Of a DNA stretch of 64,000 nucleotides, positions 7,332 to 15,307 are shown piece by piece; the first letter of the stretch is position 1, and each line of letters starts with the position of its first letter. Both the position numbers and the translations under genes were made by a program. The notes beneath the pieces are model-generated. The model had not been told where the DNA came from and made no database searches. It was given only the letters and a program-made list of their open reading frames with translations. This stretch comes from RUG13091 sp045113315 (GTDB lineage: Bacteria > Bacillota_I > Bacilli_A > RFN20 > CAG-826), in the NCBI GenBank assembly GCA_045113315.1, contig JBGUIX010000010.1:1-64000 (forward strand), read 5' to 3'.

Positions 7332-8669
7332 TTACAAAATTCCTTTTTGTATTAAAATTTGACGAATTTCATCGCTTTTTGCAAAGTCTTTTGTCTGTTT
7401 TGCGGCTAAATAAGCATTTGCTAATTCTTCGATTTCTTTATCAAATTTAACATATGAAATATTTAACCCTAAAACTGAAAACATATCAGTGAGAGTTTTA
7501 AACTGATTGTTAAGTGTTACAAAATCAATTTCTCTACTTCTTAAAGTTAGATTACTTTCTTTAATTAATTTATAAACTTCGGTTAATGCGTTCGCGGTAT
7601 TAAGATCATCCGCTAAAGAGGTGATAAATTGATCAATATAAACAGGTTTACCTTCATCTAAATTAATATGATTAATCTGTAAGGTGTAAGCCATTTGTTT
7701 ATAAGCCACTTGCATCTTATTAACTTCTTGCATCGCCGCGTTCACTGTTTCATCAGTAAAATTCACAGGTTGACGATAATGGGCGTTCAAAATCACTAAT
7801 CTAGTGACCGCTCCGCCATATTTTTCAATCATGTCTTTGGCGTAGACAACATTGCCTAATGATTTGGACATCTTTTCATTACCAAAATTGATGAATGCAT
7901 TATGCATCCAATAATTAGCAATTTTATTATGATGCATCGCTTCAGCTTGAGCGATTTCATTTTCATGATGCGGGAATTTTAAATCATATCCACCGCCATG
8001 AATATCGATAAAATGATTTGGGAAGATAGAATCAATCATCACTGTACATTCAGTATGCCAGCCTGGACGACCTTTTCCCCATGGGGAATCCCATCTCACA
8101 CCAGTATCGGTTTTCTTCCATAAAGCGAAATCTAAAGGAGATTCTTTTTTAGAATTTTCTTCGATTCTAGCGCCCACAATTAAATCTTCGACGTTAATTC
8201 CGGATAAAGTTCCATAATCTTTGATTTTAGGAACACGGAAATAAACATCTCCATCTACAACATAAGCGGCATCAAGTTTAACTAAAGCATCAATATATTC
8301 GATAATTTTATCAATATATTCAGTCACTTTTGGTGTGATGTTTGGTTTTTCACTACCAATCGCGTTTGTGACCTTTAAAAATTCTTTTATATAAAATTCT
8401 GTTAATTCCTTTTCACTTTTTCCTTCTTTTTGAGCTTCCTTGATGATTTTATCATCGACATCGGTAAAATTACTGACGTAAGTAACTTTGTAGCCTACGT
8501 AGCGTAAAAAGCGTCTTAAAGTATCGAAGACCACAACTGGTCTCATATTTCCAATATGAGGATAGTTATAAACAGTTGGTCCACAAACATACATGGACAC
8601 TTCACCATCTTTAATTGGTTTAAATTCTTCAAGTTTATTGGTTAAGGAATTGTAGAATACTATTTTCAT
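7332..8669 (-). CDS. cysS: Cysteinyl-tRNA synthetase
   Basis: Class I synthetase charging tRNA-Cys. The protein is about 445 residues from the ATG at 8669 (MKIVFYNSL). Zinc and active-site elements are visible: CGPTVYNYPHIGN (HIGH-type motif with the first Zn Cys), GWHTECTVM, HGGGYDLKFPHHENEIAQ, and KMSKSLGN (KMSKS). The C-terminal helical anticodon-binding region is present. A TTG two codons upstream is less likely. It is downstream of hydA, with a GC-rich hairpin filling the 38-base gap. Confidence 0.96.
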   Translation of the reverse strand: MKIVFYNSLTNKLEEFKPIKDGEVSMYVCGPTVYNYPHIGNMRPVVVFDTLRRFLRYVGYKVTYVSNFTDVDDKIIKEAQKEGKSEKELTEFYIKEFLKVTNAIGSEKPNITPKVTEYIDKIIEYIDALVKLDAAYVVDGDVYFRVPKIKDYGTLSGINVEDLIVGARIEENSKKESPLDFALWKKTDTGVRWDSPWGKGRPGWHTECTVMIDSIFPNHFIDIHGGGYDLKFPHHENEIAQAEAMHHNKIANYWMHNAFINFGNEKMSKSLGNVVYAKDMIEKYGGAVTRLVILNAHYRQPVNFTDETVNAAMQEVNKMQVAYKQMAYTLQINHINLDEGKPVYIDQFITSLADDLNTANALTEVYKLIKESNLTLRSREIDFVTLNNQFKTLTDMFSVLGLNISYVKFDKEIEELANAYLAAKQTKDFAKSDEIRQILIQKGIL

Positions 8670-8680
8670 AAGCAAGTAGA

Positions 8681-8701
8681 GGGGGCGATTTTACCGCCCC
8701 C
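8681..8701. other. GC-rich hairpin between hydA and cysS
   Basis: A 7-bp stem GGGGGCG/CGCCCCC (8681-8687 with 8695-8701) and a 7-nt loop sit between the hydA stop and the cysS start. Neither strand shows a real T-tract after it, so it is a poor intrinsic terminator. It could be a processing or stabilising structure, or a partial attenuator reducing cysS expression from the hyd promoter. Confidence 0.6.
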
Positions 8702-8707
8702 ATAAAA

Positions 8708-10459
8708 TTAATCAGGATATTTTTCTCTCTTAGAATTGTAGTGAGTGTGTAATAATTCTTCACTTAATTCTGATAGAGGTTCACCAAGGAATTCCTTATA
8801 TAATTTTTGAATATCCTTGTTATTGTGAGATTGTCTAATAACTTGTCTTTCATCTTCGCTATATAAGACACTCGCACGTTTTTGACGATAAGTATCTAAG
8901 ATATCATCATCTTCATTTGGTAATAAGGATGGTTGAACATATGGTTGACCACCACCGTTAATACATCCACCTGGGCAGCCCATAATTTCGATAAAGGCAT
9001 ATGGAGATTTACCTTCTTTAACTTCTTGGACTAATTTAGAAGCGTTCTTCATACCAGAAGCGATCGCTACTTTAATACCAAGTTCTTTAATTTCGGCTTC
9101 TCTAACACCTTCTAAACCACGGACATTTTCAAATACGATTTTATCGTATTCTTTACCAGTTAAGACGAAGTAAGCAGTTCTTAAAGCCGCTTCCATAACA
9201 CCACCGGTAACACCGAAGATAACACCAGCGCCAGAATAATCACCTAATAAGTCAGCATCAAATTCTTCTTCTGGTAATTTTTGCCAGTTAATACCGGAAC
9301 GTTTGATCATCTTAGCTAATTCACGTGTGGTTAAAACAGCGTCGACATCGTGATCCATTTCTGGACGTTGTCTTTCATATTTTTTCGCTGTACAAGGCAT
9401 AATGGAAACCACAAAAATATCTTTAGGATCTAAATCATGTTTCTTTGCGAAATAAGATTTAATAATCGCACCCATCATCATATGTGGTGATTTACATGTT
9501 GAGATATGTGGGATGATTTCTGGATAGAAATATTCCATATAGTTAATCCAACCTGGTGAACAGGATGTGATTTGTGGTAATACACCTTTATTCTTAATTC
9601 TATGAATTAATTCATAGCCTTCTTCCATGATGGTTAAGTCCGCACCGAAGTTTGTGTCAAAGACACGATAGAAACCTAAACGGTGTAAAGCGGCAACCAT
9701 TTTACCAGTACCAGGAGTGCCAATCTTTTCGCCGAATTCTTCAGCGATAGCAGCTCTGACAGCAGGAGCGGTTTGAACAATAACTTTCTTACCACTTCTA
9801 AAGGCTTCATCAACCTTTTCAATTTCACTATGCTCCATTAACGCACCGACAGGACAGACGTTAACGCATTGTCCACATTGCATACATGGGACATTAGCAA
9901 AGCTTCTATTTTGGACAGGACCAACAATGGTCTTAAAGCCACGATTTTCAAAACCTAAGATAGAAATACCTTGGGCTTCTTTACATCTTTCAATACATCT
10001 ACCGCATAAAATACATTTTGCAGTATTTCTAATGATGCCAGGAGCGACTTCGTCATAAGTCTTTTCTGTGGTTTGACCAACATATTTACCTTCTCTAGCA
10101 CCGACCATTTCAGCGACATGTAATAATTCGCAGTGTCCATTTTTTGGACATTGTAAGCAGTTTTTCTCGTGATTAGAGAGGATTAATTCCACACTAGCTC
10201 TACGAGCTTCTACTGCTTTTGGTGAAGAAATAGAGATTTCCATTCCTTCATTAACTGGATAAACGCATGAGGCGCATAATCCACGAGCGCCTTTGACTTC
10301 CACTAAACAAACACGGCAGCTTGCTCTAGAGCATTTACCATGATTGAAAGCACATAAGGAAGGGATTTCATAGCCGCATTTACGGCATGCTTCTAAGACG
10401 GTCAAAGAATTATCAACTTGATAATCGCGACCTTCGATTTTGATATTTACTAAAGCCAT
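8708..10459 (-). CDS. hydA: [FeFe]-hydrogenase catalytic subunit HydA
   Basis: The 583-residue H2-evolving subunit of a trimeric NAD-linked hydrogenase. Domains in order: [2Fe-2S] ferredoxin domain (Cys residues about 25-65), His-Cys3 cluster (HEKNCLQCPKNGHCEL), two [4Fe-4S] motifs (CILCGRCIERC and CMQCGQCVNVCP), then the H-cluster domain with L1 TSCSPGWINYMEYFYPE, L2 MPCTAKKYE and L3 EIMGCPGGCINGGGQP. All H-cluster cysteines are present. It ends without the extra C-terminal [2Fe-2S] domain seen in Thermotoga HydA. It is the last gene of hydC-hydB-hydA. Maturases HydE/F/G are not in the window. Confidence 0.96.
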   Translation of the reverse strand: MALVNIKIEGRDYQVDNSLTVLEACRKCGYEIPSLCAFNHGKCSRASCRVCLVEVKGARGLCASCVYPVNEGMEISISSPKAVEARRASVELILSNHEKNCLQCPKNGHCELLHVAEMVGAREGKYVGQTTEKTYDEVAPGIIRNTAKCILCGRCIERCKEAQGISILGFENRGFKTIVGPVQNRSFANVPCMQCGQCVNVCPVGALMEHSEIEKVDEAFRSGKKVIVQTAPAVRAAIAEEFGEKIGTPGTGKMVAALHRLGFYRVFDTNFGADLTIMEEGYELIHRIKNKGVLPQITSCSPGWINYMEYFYPEIIPHISTCKSPHMMMGAIIKSYFAKKHDLDPKDIFVVSIMPCTAKKYERQRPEMDHDVDAVLTTRELAKMIKRSGINWQKLPEEEFDADLLGDYSGAGVIFGVTGGVMEAALRTAYFVLTGKEYDKIVFENVRGLEGVREAEIKELGIKVAIASGMKNASKLVQEVKEGKSPYAFIEIMGCPGGCINGGGQPYVQPSLLPNEDDDILDTYRQKRASVLYSEDERQVIRQSHNNKDIQKLYKEFLGEPLSELSEELLHTHYNSKREKYPD

Positions 10460-10471
10460 AATCTTTCCTCC

Positions 10472-12361
10472 TTATCTTTTAACAATCGCGCCGAATTTAC
10501 ATCCAGCCATACAGCTACCACATTTCACACACTTATTTGGATCGATGTGATGAACAAATTTATTTGGAATTTTAGCTGGTTGATCAGTAGGTGTAATACA
10601 ACCAACTGGGCAGTTTCTTGCACATAATGTACAACCCATACATTTTTCTGGAAGAATATAGTATTCCATCATGTTTTTGCAAACATGAGCAGGACATTTA
10701 TGATCCCTAACATGAGCTTCATATTCTTCTGGGAAAGCTTTCATCGTGGAAAGAATTGGGTTAGTTGCGGTTTGGCCTAAAGCACATAAGGAGTTAGATT
10801 GAATGAATTTCGCTAATTCTTTCAAATCTTCTAAATCCTTTTCTTCACCTTTACCATCGCAGATCTTGGTTAAGATATCTAAACATCTTCTGGTACCAAT
10901 ACGACATGGAGAGCATTTACCACATGATTCATCGCAGATAAATGTCATATAGAATTTAGCGACGTCCACCATACAGTTATCTTCATCCATAACAATGGCA
11001 CCACCAGAGCCCATCATACTTCCAGCGGCTATTAAGCTACCAAAGTCGATTGGTGTATCTAAGTCTTTTTCGGTTAAGCATCCACCAGATGGACCGCCTG
11101 TTTGAATGGCTTTGAATTTCTTACCACCAGGGATACCGCCACCGATATCATAGATTAATTGTCTTAAGGTAGTTCCCATAGGAACTTCAACTAAGCCAAC
11201 GTTATTCACTTTGCCACCTAAAGCAAAGACTTTTGTACCTTTAGTGTCGTCTGTACCAATACTAGCAAATTTCTCCCATCCTTCTCTTAAGATGAATGGA
11301 ACACAGGCTAAAGTTTCGACGTTATTAACGACAGATGGATGTCCCCATAAACCTTTCACCGCTGGGAATGGAGGACGAGGACGTGGCATACCACGTTTAC
11401 CTTCAATGGAATTGATTAAGGCAGTTTCTTCACCACATACGAAGGCGCCTGCACCTAATCTAATATGACAGCGGAATGAGAAGTCTGTACCTAAGATGTG
11501 ATCACCTAAAATACCAATTTCTTCCAATTCTTTAATCGCTTTTGCTAAACGTTTAACAGCGATTGGATATTCGGCTCTGACGTAGAAATAACCATCATTG
11601 GCGCCAATCGCATAACCAGCGATCATCATACCTTCGATAACCGCACATGGATTTCCTTCAATAATAGAACGATCCATGAAGGCTCCTGGGTCACCTTCGT
11701 CACCATTACAAATCATGTATTTTGGTTCGTCAGTGTCAGGAACAAATGACCACTTTCTTCCTGTTGGGAAGCCAGCGCCACCTCTACCTCTTAATCCAGA
11801 TTTTAAAACTTCATCGATGACTTCTTTTCTAGTCATATGTAAGGCTCTATTTAAGCCTTGGAAAGCACCGTTACCAATTGCTTCATCAATATCTTCTGGA
11901 TTGATTTCACCATTACCATGTAAAGCGATATCTCTTCTTTGTAATTTATAGAAGTTAATATCGTGTTGTTTTTGCACATGTTCTTTAGTTTGAGGATCAA
12001 TAAATAATAATCTGGTGACAATTTCGTTATTTAAGATATCTTTCTCAAAGATTTCTTCCGCATCAGATGGTTTCACCTTTGTGTACAAGGTTTCTTCTGG
12101 GAAGATTTTGACGAATGGGCCTTGAGAACAGAAACCGAAACATCCAACGATGTTAGCGGTCACTTTATCTTCTAAACCATTCTTTTTAATTAATTCTTGG
12201 AATTTTTCTAAGGTCACTTGGCTGTCCGCGGATAAACAACCGGTACCACCACAGACGACGATCGCTTTATGACCGGGTTCACAGTGGAATTTCTTTTGTA
12301 AACAACTACCGCAGTGGTTAAATCTCTCTTGGAGTTCTTTTTCATTATTAATACGATTCAT
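10472..12361 (-). CDS. hydB: NADH-binding flavoprotein subunit of bifurcating hydrogenase, HydB (NuoF-like)
   Basis: A 629-residue subunit that oxidises NADH with FMN and iron-sulfur clusters. It has an N-terminal thioredoxin-like [2Fe-2S] domain (VVCGGTGCLSAD and NIVGCFGFCSQGP), a NuoF core with FMN/NADH sites (GLRGRGGAGFPTGRKW and GAGAFVCGEETALINSIEG), the [4Fe-4S] motif ESCGKCSPCRIGT, and two C-terminal [4Fe-4S] ferredoxin motifs (CMGCTLCARNCPVGC and CVKCGSCMAGCKFGA). This full layout is that of HydB from electron-bifurcating hydrogenases, which couple NADH and reduced ferredoxin oxidation to H2. It lies 2 bases after hydC. Confidence 0.95.
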   Translation of the reverse strand: MNRINNEKELQERFNHCGSCLQKKFHCEPGHKAIVVCGGTGCLSADSQVTLEKFQELIKKNGLEDKVTANIVGCFGFCSQGPFVKIFPEETLYTKVKPSDAEEIFEKDILNNEIVTRLLFIDPQTKEHVQKQHDINFYKLQRRDIALHGNGEINPEDIDEAIGNGAFQGLNRALHMTRKEVIDEVLKSGLRGRGGAGFPTGRKWSFVPDTDEPKYMICNGDEGDPGAFMDRSIIEGNPCAVIEGMMIAGYAIGANDGYFYVRAEYPIAVKRLAKAIKELEEIGILGDHILGTDFSFRCHIRLGAGAFVCGEETALINSIEGKRGMPRPRPPFPAVKGLWGHPSVVNNVETLACVPFILREGWEKFASIGTDDTKGTKVFALGGKVNNVGLVEVPMGTTLRQLIYDIGGGIPGGKKFKAIQTGGPSGGCLTEKDLDTPIDFGSLIAAGSMMGSGGAIVMDEDNCMVDVAKFYMTFICDESCGKCSPCRIGTRRCLDILTKICDGKGEEKDLEDLKELAKFIQSNSLCALGQTATNPILSTMKAFPEEYEAHVRDHKCPAHVCKNMMEYYILPEKCMGCTLCARNCPVGCITPTDQPAKIPNKFVHHIDPNKCVKCGSCMAGCKFGAIVKR

Positions 12362-12363
12362 AA

Positions 12364-12846
12364 TTAAGCCTCCTTAGCGCGATATTCTGCAATAATGTTT
12401 TTAACATTATCAACTTTCACTTGTGGATAAACTTTGCCGTTAATACTAACAGCGGGAGCGACCGCACAAGCACCAATACAACGCAAGACGTCAATTGTGA
12501 ATAAGCCGTCTGGGGTTGTTTCGCCTGGTTTGATGTTTAATAGTTCCGCGAATTTATCGAGTACTAAATTGCTACCCTTAACATAGCAAGCAGTACCTAA
12601 ACAGACACCGACAACATATTTGCCTTTAGGTGTCATAGAGAAGAAGGAATAAAATGTTACAACACCATAGATTTCACTAACTGGTACACCGGTTAATTTG
12701 CTGACTAATTCTTGAACTTCTAATGGAATATAACCATATTCTTTTTGAATGTCTTCAAGAATCATCATCGTCGATGTTGGTTCATCTTTATACCTTTCTA
12801 CAATTTCTGTAATAAGTTTTACAGCTTGAGGTTGTAATTTTGCCAT
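12364..12846 (-). CDS. hydC: NuoE-like [2Fe-2S] subunit of bifurcating hydrogenase, HydC
   Basis: A 160-residue NuoE-type protein carrying a thioredoxin-like [2Fe-2S] cluster. Ligands are seen in GVCLGTACYVKGS and VLRCIGACAVAPAV, and the N-terminal helical part has the YGYIP and IYGVVTFYSFF blocks typical of the family. It is the first gene of hydCBA, with AGGAGG before the ATG and a promoter with an overlapping palindrome upstream. It passes electrons within the complex together with HydB. Confidence 0.95.
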   Translation of the reverse strand: MAKLQPQAVKLITEIVERYKDEPTSTMMILEDIQKEYGYIPLEVQELVSKLTGVPVSEIYGVVTFYSFFSMTPKGKYVVGVCLGTACYVKGSNLVLDKFAELLNIKPGETTPDGLFTIDVLRCIGACAVAPAVSINGKVYPQVKVDNVKNIIAEYRAKEA

Positions 12847-12872
12847 AATAGCCTCCTACTTGGTTATTATTT

Positions 12873-12887
12873 CGTGAGTATATCACG
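12873..12887 (-). promoter_or_regulatory. Palindromic operator over the hydC promoter
   Basis: A perfect inverted repeat CGTGA-N5-TCACG spans 12873-12887 and contains the likely -10 TATACT of hydC; a TTTACA-like -35 lies about 19 nt upstream. This is a typical repressor-operator placement. The half-sites GTGA/TCAC resemble those of redox regulators such as Rex, but the spacer is 5 and not 6, so the regulator is not assigned. Confidence 0.55.
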
Positions 12888-12994
12888 CGTATTATTTTAC
12901 GTGTAAATGCGCTTATGTGTAAATAAGAGAAATGAAAAAGTATTATTAATGAATAAATTTGATAAATAAAATATGATATCTATAGGAAGAAATT

Positions 12995-14026
12995 ATGAAA
13001 ATTGCATTTTTTGACACAAAAGAATACGACAAGGACGCATTTAATAAATTCGCGGAAGAAAGAAATATTGAAGTTAAATGTTTTGAACCGAGATTAAATA
13101 TCGATACCGTAAGTTTAACTAAGGGTTTTGACGGGATATGCGCATTTGTGAACGATGATTTAAGTAAAGAAGTTATCGATCGTTTATATGAAAATGGTGT
13201 TAGAGCCATATTCTTAAGGTGCGCAGGTTTTAATAATGTCGATGTCAAAGCTAGCTTTGGTAAGATCCATGTTTATCGAGTTCCCGCTTATTCTCCATAT
13301 GCAGTCGCGGAACACGCGATGGCCTTATATATGACCAATAACCGTCGTATCCATAAAGCCTACAATAGAACTAGAGAATATAATTTCTCCCTTAACGGAT
13401 TAACCGGAAATGATATGCATGGAAAAACAGTCGGTGTTATCGGTACCGGAAGAATTGGAAAATGCTTTATCAATATCTGCAAAGGCTTTGGAATGAATGT
13501 CCTTTGTTATGATGCCTATCCAAGTGATGATTCATTAAATTACACCTCTTTAGATGAAATATTTGAAAAGAGTGACATCATCTCTTTACACTGTCCATTA
13601 ACTGAAGAAACCAAACATTTAATAAACAAAGATAGTATCGCTAAAATGAAGAAAGGTGTATCCATCATCAATACTTCAAGAGGTGGGTTAATAGATGCTA
13701 AAGCGTTACTCAAAGGAATTACCGATAGAAAGATCGGCTCTGCATGCTTAGATGTCTACGAAGAAGAAGCCGATTTATTCTATGAAGATAAGTCTGGTCA
13801 TATTATGAATGATGATACATTATTAAGACTCATTTCTATGCCAAATGTCATCATTACTTCACACCAAGCTTTCTTAACTCATGAAGCATTAGAAAACATC
13901 GCTGATACCACGACACAAAACATTTTAAGTTTCTTCAATAAAGAGGAAGTCAATGCGAACGAAATCTGCTATAGATGTGGTCATCAAGAGATATGCAAAA
14001 AAGTTAGAAAACAAAAATGTTTCTAG
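12995..14026 (+). CDS. ldhA: D-lactate dehydrogenase (LdhA-type 2-hydroxyacid dehydrogenase)
   Basis: A 343-residue NAD-dependent D-2-hydroxyacid dehydrogenase, closest by eye to E. coli LdhA, reducing pyruvate to D-lactate. Shared blocks are IFLRCAGFNNVDV, RVPAYSPYAVAEHA, the Rossmann motif GVIGTGRIGK, the catalytic Arg in NTSRGGLIDA, Glu in DVYEEEADLF, and His in SHQAFLT. The start has AGGAAG upstream. The C-terminus carries an unusual cysteine cluster (ICYRCGHQEICKKVRKQKCF) beyond the usual end, perhaps a metal-binding tail. It is transcribed divergently from hydC, so two alternative routes for reducing equivalents share one intergenic region. Confidence 0.92.
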   Translation: MKIAFFDTKEYDKDAFNKFAEERNIEVKCFEPRLNIDTVSLTKGFDGICAFVNDDLSKEVIDRLYENGVRAIFLRCAGFNNVDVKASFGKIHVYRVPAYSPYAVAEHAMALYMTNNRRIHKAYNRTREYNFSLNGLTGNDMHGKTVGVIGTGRIGKCFINICKGFGMNVLCYDAYPSDDSLNYTSLDEIFEKSDIISLHCPLTEETKHLINKDSIAKMKKGVSIINTSRGGLIDAKALLKGITDRKIGSACLDVYEEEADLFYEDKSGHIMNDDTLLRLISMPNVIITSHQAFLTHEALENIADTTTQNILSFFNKEEVNANEICYRCGHQEICKKVRKQKCF

Positions 14027-14054
14027 CAAAATAAGCCACTTTTGCAATAAAAAT

Positions 14055-14081
14055 GCCGGATTTTCTTTAGATCCGGCTTTT
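14055..14081 (+). terminator. Terminator of ldhA
   Basis: A 7-bp stem GCCGGAT/ATCCGGC (14055-14061 with 14071-14077) is followed by TTTTATATATTTT. It lies 28 bases after the ldhA stop codon. Confidence 0.85.
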
Positions 14082-14191
14082 ATATATTTTCTTCAAGTTT
14101 ACTAATTTATAATGCTAACCAATAAGTTTTTTTCTTAGTCACTTATAGTCCTTTAATTCATATCAGCTATTGAAGTTGAAATTGCTTATTT

Positions 14192-14890
14192 TTAAAACTT
14201 CTTTCGAACGATTAATTGTGGTTTTCCAATGGTGACTCTGACATCATCAGGGACTGACTCAGTTAAAAAGACGTTACTACCGATGGTGACACGGTTTCCG
14301 ATCACAACATCACCGCCTAAAATTGAAACACCAGCATAAATGGTAACATCATCTTTAATTGTAGGATGTCTTTTTACTCCCGCTAAACGATGCCCTTTAC
14401 CTAATGATAAAGCACCTAAAGTAACGCATTGATAGATTTTGGCTCTTTTGCCAATAACTGTGGTTTCACCGATAACAATACCTGTCGCGTGATCAATAAA
14501 GAAAGGAGAATCTATTTGTGCGCCTGGGTGAATATCAACACCTGTTAAGATATGAGCTTCTTCCGCAATAATTCTTGCGGTTAGCTTTTCTCCTAATAAA
14601 TATAATTCATGAGCGACACGATAATATCTAATAGCTTTATAGCCTGGATAAGCTAAAACAACTTCATCCTTGCTATCCGCGGCTGGATCGCTATCTACAA
14701 AGAAATCTAAATCCTGTTCAAGTTGTTTTCTTACCACAGGTAATTTGCTTAAAAAGACTTCTGCTTCTTTCTCATCATTTTTAACATATTCCAAGAATAA
14801 GCCTTTAATAATACTTAAGTTATCAGAATAACCTAACACATAGTTCTCTACGGATTCATAAAATTCACTAATTTCTTTACTGCAAATCAT
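14192..14890 (-). CDS. cysE: Serine O-acetyltransferase
   Basis: CysE makes O-acetylserine from serine and acetyl-CoA, the committed step of cysteine synthesis. The 232-residue protein has an N-terminal helical domain and a C-terminal left-handed beta-helix of hexapeptide repeats, with the marks DIHPGAQIDSPFFIDHATGIVIGET, GVKRHPTIKDDVTIYAGVSILG and IGSNVFLTESVP. The RBS GGAGG is 8 bases before the ATG. It stands alone; no cysK is nearby. No clear terminator was seen in 14082-14191. Confidence 0.94.
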   Translation of the reverse strand: MICSKEISEFYESVENYVLGYSDNLSIIKGLFLEYVKNDEKEAEVFLSKLPVVRKQLEQDLDFFVDSDPAADSKDEVVLAYPGYKAIRYYRVAHELYLLGEKLTARIIAEEAHILTGVDIHPGAQIDSPFFIDHATGIVIGETTVIGKRAKIYQCVTLGALSLGKGHRLAGVKRHPTIKDDVTIYAGVSILGGDVVIGNRVTIGSNVFLTESVPDDVRVTIGKPQLIVRKKF

Positions 14891-15143
14891 ATGTTAGCCT
14901 CCAAGTGGTATTGATTTTATCATTAAAAATTATATTTGAATATTTTAACGATATAAAAATATTTATTAAGCAAAGTAAGAAATTTAAAAAATCATTTTCC
15001 GACAATTGTATAAAACGTTACCTAATTTCTTAAAAAATAGTGTTATTTAAGCAATCTTATATAAATAAATTTATATATAGTAAAATCATAATCATAAATT
15101 AGGTTAATAATTTTATTTTTCTTGTATATATCACTACTTTTTT

Positions 15144-15300
15144 GTGTTTTTTCGACACTGTATAAACTTCAAATTGTTTTGCTTGTTTACCTATAAGTAA
15201 ATTGATAAAGTTTATACACATTCCATTTAAGAGGCATCTTAGAAGGAAATTTCTTAAAAACACTTTAGAAAGGTGTTTTTCTATCACCATAAAGGAGTGA
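15144..15300 (+). promoter_or_regulatory. Structured leader upstream of nrdD
   Basis: The roughly 400-base gap 14891-15307 holds a perfect 11-bp inverted repeat (15159-15169 with 15208-15218) enclosing a smaller hairpin (TTTAC/GTAAA, 15186-15201). It is followed by a TAAGA/TCTTA hairpin near 15228-15240 and a terminator-like hairpin (15256-15263 with 15273-15280, AAAAACAC/GTGTTTTT) ending about 12 bases before the nrdD RBS. The series resembles a sensing domain followed by an expression platform, but no known riboswitch consensus was recognised. The rest of the gap is AT-rich without a gene. Confidence 0.4.
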
Positions 15301-15307
15301 GCTTTTT

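Noticed and set aside
8681..8701. hydA-cysS hairpin as a plain terminator
   Set aside because: No T-tract follows on either strand, so it is listed as an unclassified hairpin.
12873..12887. Firm assignment of the hydC palindrome to Rex
   Set aside because: The half-sites are similar, but the spacer is 5 and the flanks are not TT/AA as in the Rex consensus; kept as an unassigned operator.
15100..15160. NrdR boxes upstream of nrdD
   Set aside because: Fragments such as TATATCACTA resemble half of the NrdR palindrome, but no paired boxes at the usual spacing were found.
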